A stretch of 43,045 bases of DNA from Cyclobacteriaceae bacterium (GCA_027533395.1 JAPZUF010000027.1:1-43045); one strand, 5' to 3'. Shown: positions 10,114 through 20,100, counted from the stretch's first letter. Notes: generated from the sequence alone by a model not told the origin. A program made the numbers and translations.

Positions 10114-10148
10114 AAAGTAGATGTGGGAATTCCTGCATCTACTTTTTT
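10114..10148 (+). terminator. Rho-independent terminator of typA
   Basis: AAAGTAGATG (10114-10123) pairs with CATCTACTTT (10136-10145). The loop contains the self-complementary GGAATTCC, and the stem runs into six T (10143-10148). It starts 15 bases after the typA stop. Confidence 0.9.
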
Positions 10149-10512
10149 ATTTAACAATAGAAAATTTTAAGTACTAGTTGGTGATTTCACTATCAAAAAT
10201 TGCATAAGCAATATTTAAAGCTTTACGTAATATTTAAATTGAAATTTTAACACAAGCCAATTTTTCCGCATTGATTAAATCAGCATGCTCACGAAACGCC
10301 TCAATTCTATCTTTGGTCTGGAGGGGATGGTGCGGATAGAATTCAGCGTTGAGTGAGTATGCGGGGGCCAGCGGCCCTGGAGTGACCGACATAAAATATT
10401 GAACGTGCAAATCACTCATTACATGAAATAAGTACGAATTATTCGATTTCTTTATAACGCTTGAAATTTAATTACTAAACAATAAGTATTACTAACTTTC
10501 TTAACAGTTTTT
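10149..10512. other. Intergenic region with a GC-rich island at about 10310-10390
   Basis: This is a 364-base gap between the typA terminator and the next gene. Most of it is AT-rich, but about 10310-10390 is strikingly GC-rich and contains the inverted repeat GGGCC-AGC-GGCCC (10365-10377). No RNA gene is recognised. The stretch could be an interspersed genomic repeat or the body of the short minus-strand reading frame listed next. Confidence 0.5.
10234..10419 (-). CDS. Doubtful small protein, 61 residues
   Basis: An ATG-to-stop frame of 61 codons covers the GC-rich island. The product (MSDLHVQYFMSVTPGPLAPA...) has no signal peptide, membrane segment or motif that I recognise, and no evident ribosome binding site. 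Codon composition changes along the frame: GC-rich in the middle and AT-rich at its end. It could be chance coding across a repeat element. Conservation of the frame in relatives would be needed to accept it. Confidence 0.2.
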   Translation of the reverse strand: MSDLHVQYFMSVTPGPLAPAYSLNAEFYPHHPLQTKDRIEAFREHADLINAEKLACVKISI

Positions 10513-10908
10513 ATGAACCGATTAAAAACAATCACCATACAAGAAAAAACCATTTTAGTGGTTGATTATGCCGGTTGTAAAGAAGAAGAAATGCTAGAGC
10601 TTGCGGCCAAAGCAAAAGCCTGGATTATGACAGGTGAAAATAGTAAGCTCGTGATTTCAAGATATTCCAATATGTACATCACGCCACGTTTTGTCCGGTT
10701 TTTTGAGAATGAAACAAACGAGGTAAAACCCTATTTGCTAAGAAATGCCTTAATCGGATTAAACGAACCAAAAAAACTTATTCTTAAAGCGTTTAACTTT
10801 TTCATGGGCACCGATTTTCGTGCTTTTGATTCTGAACAAGAAGCCCTGGCTTACCTGATTGACACCCCTGTTGAGAAGCAAACTTCTAGTGTTTTCGATT
10901 CAATTTAA
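10513..10908 (+). CDS. Small protein, possible SpoIIAA-like/STAS fold
   Basis: This 131-residue cytosolic protein has no signal peptide. The pattern of an N-terminal beta pair ('TITIQEKTILVVDYAGCKEEEM'), helix, beta strand ('KLVISRY'), 'ITPRFVRFF' helix, 'LLRNALIGLN' strand and 'FDSEQEALAYLID' final helix resembles a family of Bacteroidota proteins with a SpoIIAA-like (STAS/Sec14-like) fold. That assignment rests on the pattern of hydrophobic blocks, not on a catalytic motif. No phosphorylatable DSSG motif is present. It sits alone between typA and guaA; the 82-base gap to guaA contains the guaA promoter, so it is probably transcribed separately. Confidence 0.75.
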   Translation: MNRLKTITIQEKTILVVDYAGCKEEEMLELAAKAKAWIMTGENSKLVISRYSNMYITPRFVRFFENETNEVKPYLLRNALIGLNEPKKLILKAFNFFMGTDFRAFDSEQEALAYLIDTPVEKQTSSVFDSI

Positions 10909-10979
10909 TATCTCATTCTTTTCTTTTTTCCGCGCATTTGCCTTCGATTTTCTGTAAGGCTATTTCCGAATTTCCTGCT

Positions 10980-10987
10980 TATTTTTG
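10980..10987 (+). promoter_or_regulatory. Predicted guaA promoter, -7 box TATTTTTG
   Basis: TATTTTTG is an exact TAnnTTTG match ending only 3 bases before the guaA ATG at 10991. The start site predicted from such a box would fall on or next to the ATG, implying a leaderless or nearly leaderless mRNA. No convincing -33 TTTG is seen. Confidence 0.6.
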
Positions 10988-10990
10988 CAC

Positions 10991-12520
10991 ATGCCACAGC
11001 AAATACTCATCCTCGATTTTGGTTCGCAATACACTCAATTAATCGCCCGAAGAGTGCGCGAATTAAACGTCTACTGCGAAATTCATCCGTTCAATAAAGT
11101 ACCCGAACTCAATAGCAACATAAAAGGTGTTATTTTATCCGGAAGTCCTTGTTCGGTTAGGCAAGCCAATGCACCGGATGTTAATTTAGAATTGTTCAGA
11201 GGCAAAGTTCCTGTTTTAGGTATTTGTTATGGTGCCCAATTAATTGCACAAAAGAGTGGTGGCAACGTGGAAGCTTCTTCTACCCGCGAATATGGAAGAG
11301 CACGTTTAAGCAAAGTAGATCACCACAATGAATTGCTAAAAGAAATTTCACTCGATACACAAGTGTGGATGTCGCATGGAGATACCATCAAAAGTGTTCC
11401 GACAAATTTTGAAGTAATCGCCAGCACATCATCGGTAGAAAACGCAGCATATAAAATAAAAAACGAAAGCATTTACGGCATACAGTTTCATCCTGAAGTA
11501 ACACACACAACAGAAGGCAAAAATCTGCTGCGCAATTTTGTAGTACATATTTGTGCATGCGCACAAGACTGGACGCCCGACCAATTTATTGAAACAACAG
11601 TAGCCGACTTGCAATCAAAGTTAGGTAACGATCAGGTTGTAATGGCTTTATCAGGTGGTGTTGATTCAACGGTGGCCGCTATGTTAGTTCATAAAGCCAT
11701 CGGTAAAAATTTACATTGCATTTTTGTTGATAATGGTTTGTTGCGCAAAGGAGAATTTGAGCAGGTGTTAAAATCCTATCTAGGCATGGGTTTAAATATC
11801 AAAGGAGTCGATGCGAAAGAAAAATTTTATTCAGCCTTACATGGCTTAACAGAGCCTGAAGCCAAACGCAAAGCCATTGGCAAAACATTTATTGATGTGT
11901 TTGATGAAGAATCGCACAAAATTGAAAACGCCAAATGGTTAGGACAAGGAACCATATACCCGGACGTTATTGAATCGGCACCAGTGATGGGACCATCGCA
12001 AACCATTAAATCGCACCACAACGTAGGTGGCTTACCGGAGAAAATGAAATTAAAAGTTGTGGAGCCATTGAATACCTTGTTTAAAGATGAAGTTCGCTTA
12101 GTAGGCAAAACATTAGGCATCGATCCACTTATTCTAGGAAGACATCCTTTTCCAGGACCAGGTTTAGGTATCCGTATTCTTGGAGAAATTACAGCAGAGA
12201 AAGTAGCCATTTTGCAAGAGGTTGATGCTATTTTTATCGGGGGCTTGCGTAACCATGGTCTATATGATAAGGTGTGGCAAGCGGGAGCCATGCTTCTACC
12301 TATTCAATCGGTGGGAGTAATGGGAGATGAAAGAACCTATGAAAGAGTTGTTGCCTTGCGTGCTGTAAGTTCTATCGATGGCATGACTGCCGACTGGGTG
12401 CATTTGCCCTATGAATTTTTAGCTGAGATTTCAAACGAAATTATTAACAAAGTAAAAGGAGTAAATCGTGTCGTGTACGATATCTCTTCAAAACCTCCTG
12501 CTACCATCGAGTGGGAGTAA
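10991..12520 (+). CDS. guaA: GMP synthase (glutamine-hydrolysing)
   Basis: It converts XMP, ATP and glutamine to GMP, the last step of guanine nucleotide synthesis. The N-terminal class I amidotransferase has its nucleophile in GICYG (Cys79) and the His167/Glu169 pair in QFHPEVTHT. The ATP-pyrophosphatase domain has the P-loop SGGVDS (221-226), and the C-terminal dimerisation domain ends 'PPATIEWE'. At 509 residues it is typical for the family. I use the ATG at 10991; a TTG two codons upstream would add Met-His but lies inside the promoter box. The downstream gene starts 21 bases after the stop, so the two may be co-transcribed. Confidence 0.97.
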   Translation: MPQQILILDFGSQYTQLIARRVRELNVYCEIHPFNKVPELNSNIKGVILSGSPCSVRQANAPDVNLELFRGKVPVLGICYGAQLIAQKSGGNVEASSTREYGRARLSKVDHHNELLKEISLDTQVWMSHGDTIKSVPTNFEVIASTSSVENAAYKIKNESIYGIQFHPEVTHTTEGKNLLRNFVVHICACAQDWTPDQFIETTVADLQSKLGNDQVVMALSGGVDSTVAAMLVHKAIGKNLHCIFVDNGLLRKGEFEQVLKSYLGMGLNIKGVDAKEKFYSALHGLTEPEAKRKAIGKTFIDVFDEESHKIENAKWLGQGTIYPDVIESAPVMGPSQTIKSHHNVGGLPEKMKLKVVEPLNTLFKDEVRLVGKTLGIDPLILGRHPFPGPGLGIRILGEITAEKVAILQEVDAIFIGGLRNHGLYDKVWQAGAMLLPIQSVGVMGDERTYERVVALRAVSSIDGMTADWVHLPYEFLAEISNEIINKVKGVNRVVYDISSKPPATIEWE

Positions 12521-12541
12521 TTTTATCTTAGCCTTTACGCC

Positions 12542-14272
12542 ATGAAAACAATACGTATCATATTGCTATCCCTAATTACTTCGTATGTTTTAGCTCAATC
12601 TTCTGTTTCTTACAAACAAGAATACGAGCACGGCAAACAATTGTATCAGCAAGGAAAATACGCGCTATGCATGGAAGTTATGCAAAAAGTTATTCCTTAC
12701 GATCAAGCAAATCCTTATTCCACTTACGCATCTTTCTACTATGCCCTAGCAGCCTATAAACAAAATTATTTTGTGGTAGCCAAAAACATGTTAGTGCAAA
12801 TAGAAAAACTTAATCCACAGTGGAGCAATATTCAGGAAGTATATTTTTGGTTAGGCCTATGTGAATTTGAAAATAAAAACCCGTTTGAGGCACTTAAACA
12901 GTTTTCTAAAATTACCAAAGCACAAACTAAAGTAGAGGCAGATGTAGCTATCGAACATTATTTGATGCAAGTAAAAGATGCTGAAACATTGCGCATGTTA
13001 TTTGAGGATAATCAAAAAAATAAAGCAGTGGCCAGCGCCTTGATTCGCTTGTTGTGGAATCAACAAACTACAGAAACACGAGAAGAAATTCTAAAATTAT
13101 CAAGGCAAAACCAAATTGATTTACCAAAAGAGTTTGCGAACAAAAATCAAATAAAAGAAAAAGACAAACTCGTTGTCAGTGCACTCTTTCCTTTTGTAGC
13201 TAATACCTTGGATAATTCTCCATCAAAAAAAAGAAATCAGTTTGTGCTGGATTTATACAACGGCATGCAATTAGCAACTGATACGCTAAACAAAATGGGT
13301 ATCAACATCGAGCTTCGTGCCTATGATACCGAGAGAAATAGCGATAAGATTAAAGCCATAACAGCATTGCCGGAAGTTAATCAATCTGATGTATGGATTG
13401 GTCCACTCTTACGCGAAGAGAACCAAGCCTTACAAGAAGCTTCTATCCAATATAAAGTGCCTATAATCAATCCACTTTCTAACGATTTAACATTAGTAAA
13501 AGGAAATGATTTAGGTTTATTGTTTGAGCCCGATGCGGCAAGTTTCGGTAGTAAGAGCGCACAATTTTTAAAGGCACAACCACTTATTCATAAAAAGAAA
13601 AGCATTGTGTTTTATGGCCCGGCATTGCGCGACTCGGTTATGGCATGGAGTTTTATACAAGAAGCAGAAAAGCAAGGCATTAAAATTATTGCTAAACAAT
13701 TGATCACAAGAGAATCAGTTGAGCGCATCACTAAAATGATTGCTACACCAACAGAATACGATGAGTGGAAAGCACCCAAACAATTCACCGTTCCGAAAGA
13801 TAGCATTGGAGCAGTTTTCGTAGCAAGTGATGATCCCATTATCTATACCAAAGTTGTAAGCACAATAGAGGTCAGAAAAGATAACACCATGATTATTGGT
13901 AACGAATCGTGGTTAGAAAGTGGCACCGTTGATATTGAAAAGTTTCAACGCATGAACATCCGTTTATACGCAGCTAATTACTCAGATAAAAATAATGAAT
14001 GGAATAAAGCATTTATTAAAAGTTATGTTCGCAAACATGGCAAAGCGCCTATTGGCTTGTCAACCAACTATGCGCGCATCGGATATGAGTTGATGCTAAT
14101 TGTAGGACATAAATTTAAAGAAGGTAATTCCGAATGGTTATCAGCATTTAGAGGTGGAACATTCACTGGCTTTTTGTTACAAAATTATGATTATAGTGGA
14201 TTGCCTGCTAATAACAAAGTAACCTTTCTTCGGTTTAATGAAGGAGAATTAACAAAAGACAGTATTTTTTAG
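12542..14272 (+). CDS. Exported TPR + periplasmic-binding-fold protein (LpoA-like layout)
   Basis: This 576-residue protein has a signal peptide (about 1-18, ending ...SYVLAQ) and no lipobox. Residues about 25-125 form TPR-like helical repeats (EYEHGKQLYQQGKYALCMEVMQK..., SNIQEVYFWLGLCEFENKNPFEALKQF). From about 200 the pattern is that of a type 1 periplasmic-binding fold: 'DKLVVSALFPF', 'DLYNGMQLATDTLNKMGINIELRAYDTERN', 'VWIGPLL', 'VPIINPLSN', 'KSIVFYGP', 'DSIGAVFVASDD'. TPR followed by a PBP1 fold is the architecture of LpoA, the outer-membrane activator of penicillin-binding protein 1A, and of LivK-like receptors. The neighbours (guaA, hemL) give no hint of an ABC transporter. Function is unproven. 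Confidence 0.85.
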   Translation: MKTIRIILLSLITSYVLAQSSVSYKQEYEHGKQLYQQGKYALCMEVMQKVIPYDQANPYSTYASFYYALAAYKQNYFVVAKNMLVQIEKLNPQWSNIQEVYFWLGLCEFENKNPFEALKQFSKITKAQTKVEADVAIEHYLMQVKDAETLRMLFEDNQKNKAVASALIRLLWNQQTTETREEILKLSRQNQIDLPKEFANKNQIKEKDKLVVSALFPFVANTLDNSPSKKRNQFVLDLYNGMQLATDTLNKMGINIELRAYDTERNSDKIKAITALPEVNQSDVWIGPLLREENQALQEASIQYKVPIINPLSNDLTLVKGNDLGLLFEPDAASFGSKSAQFLKAQPLIHKKKSIVFYGPALRDSVMAWSFIQEAEKQGIKIIAKQLITRESVERITKMIATPTEYDEWKAPKQFTVPKDSIGAVFVASDDPIIYTKVVSTIEVRKDNTMIIGNESWLESGTVDIEKFQRMNIRLYAANYSDKNNEWNKAFIKSYVRKHGKAPIGLSTNYARIGYELMLIVGHKFKEGNSEWLSAFRGGTFTGFLLQNYDYSGLPANNKVTFLRFNEGELTKDSIF

Positions 14273-14286
14273 TATAGATCAGCGTT

Positions 14287-15579
14287 ATGTTGAAAAAAGA
14301 AAATAGTGCAGCACTGTTTAATCGTGCCAAAAATTTTATTCCAGGTGGTGTTAACTCGCCCGTTCGTGCCTTTCGTGCAGTTGGAGGAAATCCAATTTTT
14401 ATGCATCATGCTAAGGGAGCCTATTTGTATGATGAAGACAACAACGCATACATCGATTTAATTAATTCGTGGGGTCCGATGATTTTAGGTCATGCACACC
14501 CTGTAGTTGAAGAAGCCGTAAAGCAAGCATTATCAGGTTCACCTTCTTTTGGTGCACCAACCAGAAGAGAAGTGGAGATGGCAGAATTAATTTGCTCTTT
14601 GGTTCCTTCTATCGAGCAAGTGCGCATGGTTAACTCTGGCACAGAAGCAACGATGGCTGCTATTCGCGTAGCGCGTGGTTTTACCGGTCGCGACAAAATC
14701 ATAAAGATGGAAGGATGTTACCACGGCCATGCCGATTCCTTTTTGATAGCAGCGGGAAGTGGTGCATTAACGTTTGGTGAACCAGATTCCCCAGGCGTAA
14801 CGAAAGGCGTAGCCAATGATACACTTACAGCACCTTTCAATAATGTATACGCAATTGAAAAATTATTAATTGAAAATAAAGATCAAGTTGCGGCCATTAT
14901 TTTAGAACCTGTGGTGGGCAACATGGGTTGCGTAATACCAGAAGAAAATTATTTACAAAACTTGCGCAAACTCTGTGATCAGTACGGAGTTGTTTTAATT
15001 TTTGATGAAGTGATGACAGGCTTTCGCCTTGCGTTAGGAGGAGCTCAAGAATTGTATGGCGTAAAACCGGATATGACAACCCTTGGAAAAATTGTAGGTG
15101 GAGGTTTACCGGTGGGTGCTTATGGTGGTAAGAAAGAAATTATGAGTTGTGTTTCACCTGCAGGCCCTGTTTACCAGGCTGGAACGCTTTCAGGTAATCC
15201 ATTAGCGATGGCAGCAGGAATGGCTTTGCTTACTTACCTTAAAAGTAACCCTCAGGTATATGCGAATATAAACGAAACCGGTAAATCGTTAGCTGCCGGT
15301 TTGTTGCTACAAGCCGCTCAACACCATATTCCTGCACAGGTTAATCAGGTTGGCTCGATGTTTACCTTATTTTTCACAAAAGAAAAAGTAAGCGATTACG
15401 AAACAGCCAAAAAAAGCGATACAGCCTTATTCGGAAAATACTTTAATGCCATGTTAGAACAAGGCGTGTATTTGGCACCATCGCAATTCGAGGCCATGTT
15501 TATCTCAAATGCCATAGGCAAGGAAGAAATTGATAAAATTTTAAATGCCAGCGATTTGGCTTTCAAAAGCCTTTCTTAA
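14287..15579 (+). CDS. hemL: Glutamate-1-semialdehyde 2,1-aminomutase
   Basis: This PLP-dependent class III aminotransferase-fold enzyme makes 5-aminolevulinate from glutamate-1-semialdehyde in the C5 route to haem. The diagnostic segments are present: 'FIPGGVNSPVRAFRAVGG', 'VNSGTEATMAAIRVARG', 'GCYHGHADSFL', 'LIFDEVMTGFR', and the Schiff-base lysine in 'TLGKIVGGGLPVGAYGG' (Lys268). Its 430 residues match the family. It starts 14 bases after the preceding stop, so it probably shares a transcript with it. GSA aminomutase is favoured over other class III aminotransferases because of the N-terminal and active-site signatures. Confidence 0.96.
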   Translation: MLKKENSAALFNRAKNFIPGGVNSPVRAFRAVGGNPIFMHHAKGAYLYDEDNNAYIDLINSWGPMILGHAHPVVEEAVKQALSGSPSFGAPTRREVEMAELICSLVPSIEQVRMVNSGTEATMAAIRVARGFTGRDKIIKMEGCYHGHADSFLIAAGSGALTFGEPDSPGVTKGVANDTLTAPFNNVYAIEKLLIENKDQVAAIILEPVVGNMGCVIPEENYLQNLRKLCDQYGVVLIFDEVMTGFRLALGGAQELYGVKPDMTTLGKIVGGGLPVGAYGGKKEIMSCVSPAGPVYQAGTLSGNPLAMAAGMALLTYLKSNPQVYANINETGKSLAAGLLLQAAQHHIPAQVNQVGSMFTLFFTKEKVSDYETAKKSDTALFGKYFNAMLEQGVYLAPSQFEAMFISNAIGKEEIDKILNASDLAFKSLS

Positions 15580-15621
15580 ATTCGCGAACTTTTTGAAGGT
15601 ATGAGCGTTTAAAGGGTACTT

Positions 15622-15969
15622 ATGAATTTTGTATCCCTTTTCTATCGATGTATTGCAGTCGGATTGGCTATGCTAATAGCCTTACAATCCGTTTCTGTTT
15701 CTGTGGTAGAAAAGGTTAAAGAATACAACGAAAACACTTTTGTTTCCCTGTTTTTTGAGGCAATCGCCAGTCATTCCTGCGATTTTTGTGAAGAGAACGA
15801 GAAGGATATCTTAGAAAAAGAAGAGAAGAAAGAAGAGGTTAAATCGAGTCTTTTTTCTTCAGATTTAAACATACAAAAAGCACATACCGAAGCTTGTTTT
15901 GCAGAGCTAAATCAATCTGTAAAATCACCATACATTCGCATTCAATCTCCCCCTCCAAAAGTTGGTTAA
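15622..15969 (+). CDS. Small membrane protein with CDFC motif, upstream of RND operon
   Basis: This 115-residue protein is not recognised by family. Residues about 1-30 (MNFVSLFYRCIAVGLAMLIALQSVSVSVVEKV) look like a signal peptide or single membrane segment. A 'SHSCDFCEENEKD' motif follows, then a highly charged Glu/Lys stretch (about 57-72) and the tail 'RIQSPPPKVG'. Small Cys- or His-bearing exported proteins often head metal or RND efflux operons in Bacteroidota, so metal sensing or chaperoning is a possible role by analogy only. It lies 55 bases before the adaptor gene with a weak hairpin in between. A near-consensus promoter box TAAATTCG lies at about 15578-15585. Confidence 0.75.
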   Translation: MNFVSLFYRCIAVGLAMLIALQSVSVSVVEKVKEYNENTFVSLFFEAIASHSCDFCEENEKDILEKEEKKEEVKSSLFSSDLNIQKAHTEACFAELNQSVKSPYIRIQSPPPKVG

Positions 15970-15977
15970 CGTAATCT

Positions 15978-15998
15978 GGCCTCAAAGGCCTTGTTTAT
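15978..15998 (+). terminator. Weak hairpin between the small membrane protein and the efflux operon
   Basis: GGCCT-CAA-AGGCC (15978-15990) is followed by the T-rich TTGTTTATT. The five-pair stem may act as a weak or partial terminator, or simply space the genes. Confidence 0.35.
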
Positions 15999-16024
15999 TC
16001 TTATCACGTTAATCCAAACTTTCC

Positions 16025-17164
16025 ATGAAAACCTTACAATGCCTTGGCTTGGTAGCCATATTACTTTTGGCTGCATGCCAAAATAAAAACGAAACCACAT
16101 CAACTCAAGTAAATACATTTCCGATTACGGAAGTACTTGTTAAAGACACCATTCTTTCGCACGAATACGTGGCCGATGTTCATGCCCACAGAAATATTGA
16201 AGTAAGAGCCAGAGTAAAAGGATACCTCGATTACATTTTTACTGACGAAGGAAAAGCAGTAAAAGCTGGGCAATTACTTTTTAAAATAAACGATGAAGAA
16301 TACAAAGCCAGATACAATGAAGCCCGCGCCTCAGTAAATAGTGCAACTGCCGAAACACACGCAGCCGAGTTAGAAGTAGATAGAATAAAAATGTTGGTGG
16401 ATAAAGGTGTTGTGTCCGATACAGAATTACGAATAGCGCGCTCCAAAGTAGAAATGGCACAAGCTAAATTACTCGAAGCAAAATCAACCTTGGAGCAAGC
16501 GAAGATTAACGTACAACATACTGAAATACGCGCTCCTTTTGATGGTACCATCGATCGCATTCCTTTTAAAATAGGAAGTTTGATAGACGAAGGTCATTTG
16601 CTAACTACTCTTTTCGATACCAAAAATATTTACGCCTACTTTAAAGTTTCCGAACAAGATTATCTGGAGTATGTAAAATCGCATCCTGACGATAGGAATT
16701 CGAATGAAGTGGTATTCATTCTTGCAGATGGTAGCGAGCATCAAACACCAGGTTACATCGAAACCATGGAAAGTGAATTTGATACGTCAACCGGAACAAT
16801 TGCTTTCAGAGCTAATTTTTCTAATCCTTCTGGTTTAATCAAACATGGCGCAACAGGTAAAGTGAAATTGTTTAACAAAATCGAAAATGCTTTGCTTGTT
16901 CCACAAAAAGCAACGTTTGAGCTACAAGATAAAACATGTGTATTTATGGTGGATGCCAATAACAAAGCGGTTTTAAAATCTTTCATTCCTAAAACGCGCA
17001 TTGATCATTATTACCTTGTAGAATCGGGTTTAAAGCCTGGCGATAAAATTATTTACGAAGGCATTCAAGGTGTGCGCGATGGTATGCAGATAAAACCTTT
17101 ATCCGTACCTGGCGATTCACTTCTAGCAAAAACTAAAAATAGTTTACCGCAAAAGGTTTCTTAA
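16025..17164 (+). CDS. RND efflux periplasmic adaptor lipoprotein
   Basis: This is a membrane-fusion (HlyD/AcrA-type) subunit linking an inner-membrane RND pump to an outer-membrane channel. It has a lipoprotein signal with lipobox LLAAC (Cys18). A barrel-sandwich half ('VRARVKGYLDYIFTDEGKAVKAGQLLFKIND') is followed by an alpha-hairpin coiled coil (about 95-155, rich in Glu/Ala/Lys) and the second barrel-sandwich half ('ILAPFDGTID'-type: 'IRAPFDGTIDRIPFKIGSLIDEG'). The beta-barrel and membrane-proximal domains come last ('LLVPQKATFELQDKTCVFMVD'). The 379 residues are normal for the family. The stop is 9 bases before the pump gene, so this is the first gene of a three-gene efflux operon. Confidence 0.93.
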   Translation: MKTLQCLGLVAILLLAACQNKNETTSTQVNTFPITEVLVKDTILSHEYVADVHAHRNIEVRARVKGYLDYIFTDEGKAVKAGQLLFKINDEEYKARYNEARASVNSATAETHAAELEVDRIKMLVDKGVVSDTELRIARSKVEMAQAKLLEAKSTLEQAKINVQHTEIRAPFDGTIDRIPFKIGSLIDEGHLLTTLFDTKNIYAYFKVSEQDYLEYVKSHPDDRNSNEVVFILADGSEHQTPGYIETMESEFDTSTGTIAFRANFSNPSGLIKHGATGKVKLFNKIENALLVPQKATFELQDKTCVFMVDANNKAVLKSFIPKTRIDHYYLVESGLKPGDKIIYEGIQGVRDGMQIKPLSVPGDSLLAKTKNSLPQKVS

Positions 17165-17173
17165 TCACCGGCT

Positions 17174-20100
17174 ATGTTTCAAAAATTTATTGAGCGACCA
17201 ATCTTGTCGCTGGTTATCTCTTTGTTCTTTTTACTGTTAGGGCTCATTGCTTTAACAAGTTTGCCCATCACGCAGTATCCGGATATTGTTCCGCCAACGG
17301 TTACAGTTACAACTAACTATACCGGAGCCAATGCAGAAGTTGCATCGAAGGCAGTTGTTACTACACTAGAACGTGCCATCAATGGTGTGCCGGGTATGAC
17401 GTACATGACTTCCGTTTCGGGTAACGATGGTACGAGTATCATCCAAGTATTTTTTAAAGTAGGAACCGACCCCGACCTTGCGAATGTAAACGTGCAAAAC
17501 AGAGTTTCTACTGTATTAGATGAATTACCCGAAGAAGTTTTAAAAGCAGGTGTAAGTGTAGAAAAAGAAGTTACCGGTATGTTGATGTATTTGAATGTGC
17601 TAAGCGATGACCCGGATGCTGATGAGAAATTCATATACAACTTTGCAGATATCAACATCATTGCAGAGCTGAAACGCATTGAAGGTGTAGGGTACGCGAC
17701 TATAATGGGTGCGCGTGAATATTCTATGCGCGTTTGGTTAAAGCCCGATCGAATGGTAAACTATGGAATCTCATCGGAAGATGTAGTGCAAGCCATTCGC
17801 AATCAAAACATAGAGGCTGCACCAGGAAAAACAGGTGAAAGCTCAGATAAAACTCCTCAATCACTACAATATGTGTTGCGTTACACCGGAAAGTTTGTAA
17901 AAGAAGATGAATACAAAAACATCGTGATTAAGTCTAATCCCGATGGTTCCATGTTAAAACTGAAAGATATTGCTGATGTAGAATTTGGTGTTAGAAACTA
18001 CAATGTTATCTCAAAGGAAAACGGTAAACCATCCGCAGCTATCTTATTAAAACAACGACCTGGCTCTAACGCTAAGCAAGTAATTGAAAATGTAAAAGCA
18101 AAAATGGAAGAGTTAAAAAAATCTTCCTTTCCTCCTGGCATGTATTATACAATCGGTTATGACGTATCCAGGTTTTTGGATGCATCAATGCAAGAGGTAA
18201 TTAAAACATTGATTGAAGCCTTTATCCTTGTTTCGTTAGTTGTGTTTTTATTTTTACAAGATGGAAGATCAACTTTAATTCCTGCATTGGCTGTTCCGGT
18301 TTCTTTAATTGGTACTTTCTTTTTTATGCAGATGTTAGGGTTTTCCATCAATCTGCTTACGCTTTTTGCTTTAGTGTTGGCTATTGGTATTGTAGTGGAT
18401 AATGCCATTGTGGTAGTAGAAGCGGTACACGTTAAAATGGAAACAGAACACCTAACACCCCGGCAAGCCACTTTTAGTGCAATGGGTGAAATCAGTGGTG
18501 CTATTATAGCGATAACGTTAGTAATGTCGGCTGTTTTTATTCCGGTTGCCTTTATGTCGGGTCCGGCAGGAGTTTTTTATAGACAGTTTTCGCTCACACT
18601 TGCTATCGCCATTGTGATTTCAGGTATCAATGCTTTAACCTTAACTCCGGCTTTGTGTGCCATCATACTTAAAAGACATGAACCATCGCATTCTAATTCT
18701 TTGTTGAATAGATTCTTTCGTTCCTTCAATACTGGATATGGAAAATTTGAAGGCAAGTTTCAATCCATCATCACACGCATTGCTTCTCGAAGAATGGTAA
18801 CTGTATTGTTACTCATTGGTTTTTGTGTATTGACAGCCCTTACTAATAAAATTTTACCAACCGGTTTTATTCCCGATGAAGACCAAGGTATGATTTATGT
18901 TAGCGTTAATACACCTGCCGGTGCAACCGTTGAACGTACTGAAGAAGTGATGGATCAGATTCAACAAGTGGCAGCGAAAATGCCAGCAGTAGAATCTTTC
19001 TCTTCGTTGGCAGGTTACAGTCTAATTACAGAAGGCGCAGGAGCATCGTTTGGTATGGGCATGGTTAATTTAAAACCTTGGGATGACAGAAAAGAAAATG
19101 TTACAGCATTAATTGAGCAGTTGAATAAAGAAAGTAGTCATATTAAAGATGCATCCATTCAGTTTTTTGCACCACCAACTGTTCCTGGTTTTGGAAATGC
19201 CAGCGGATTTGAAATCAGATTAATTGATAAAACAGGAACAGGTAACCTGCAACAAACTGCACAAGTGGCAAATCAATTTATCGATTCGTTAATAGCCGCA
19301 CCTGAAATTGGAAATGCCTTTTCAAGTTTCGATGCCACGTTTCCGCAGTACCTTATAAAAGTTGATCAAGAGTTAGCTGCACAAAAAGGAGTGACCATCG
19401 ATAATGCCATGAGTAATCTGCAAACCTTAATCGGAAGTTATTATACGTCCAACTTTATACGCTTCGGACAGATGTACAAAGTAATGGTGCAAGCTGCCCC
19501 TGAATACAGAACCAGTCCTGAAGATGTTTTGCAATTGCAAGTGAAAAATCAATATGGAGAGATGGTGCCTTATGCCTCCTTTGCAAGCATGGAGCGTGTG
19601 TATGGACCAGAACAACTTACACGATACAATATGTTTACAGCAGCCATGATTAATGGAGAAGCTGCACAAGGCTTTAGCAGTGGCGATGCCATTAAGGCTA
19701 TAGAGCGTGTAGCAAGCGAAACATTACCTCGTGGTTATTCTATTGAATGGTCGGGCATGACGCGAGAGGAAATTTTAAGCAGTGGACAAGCCATTTACAT
19801 CTTCATGATTTGCTTAGTGTTTGTGTATTTGCTTTTAGCTGCACAATACGAAAGTTTCCTGTTGCCCTTGCCCGTTATTTTATCCTTACCAACAGGTATT
19901 TTCGGTTCTTATCTTTTCTTATACATAACGGGTTTGCAGAATAACATTTTTGCACAAGTAGCCTTAGTCATGTTGATAGGTTTATTAGGGAAGAATGCCA
20001 TTTTAATAGTTGAGTTTGCTGTGCTAAAACAAAAAGCTGGAGCATCAGTAGTAACAGCAGCTATAGAAGGAGCCATCGCCCGTTTGCGTCCTATTTTGAT

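Noticed and set aside
10985-10987. TTG two codons upstream of the chosen guaA start
   Set aside because: It lies inside the predicted -7 box, and the ATG at 10991 gives the usual N-terminus.
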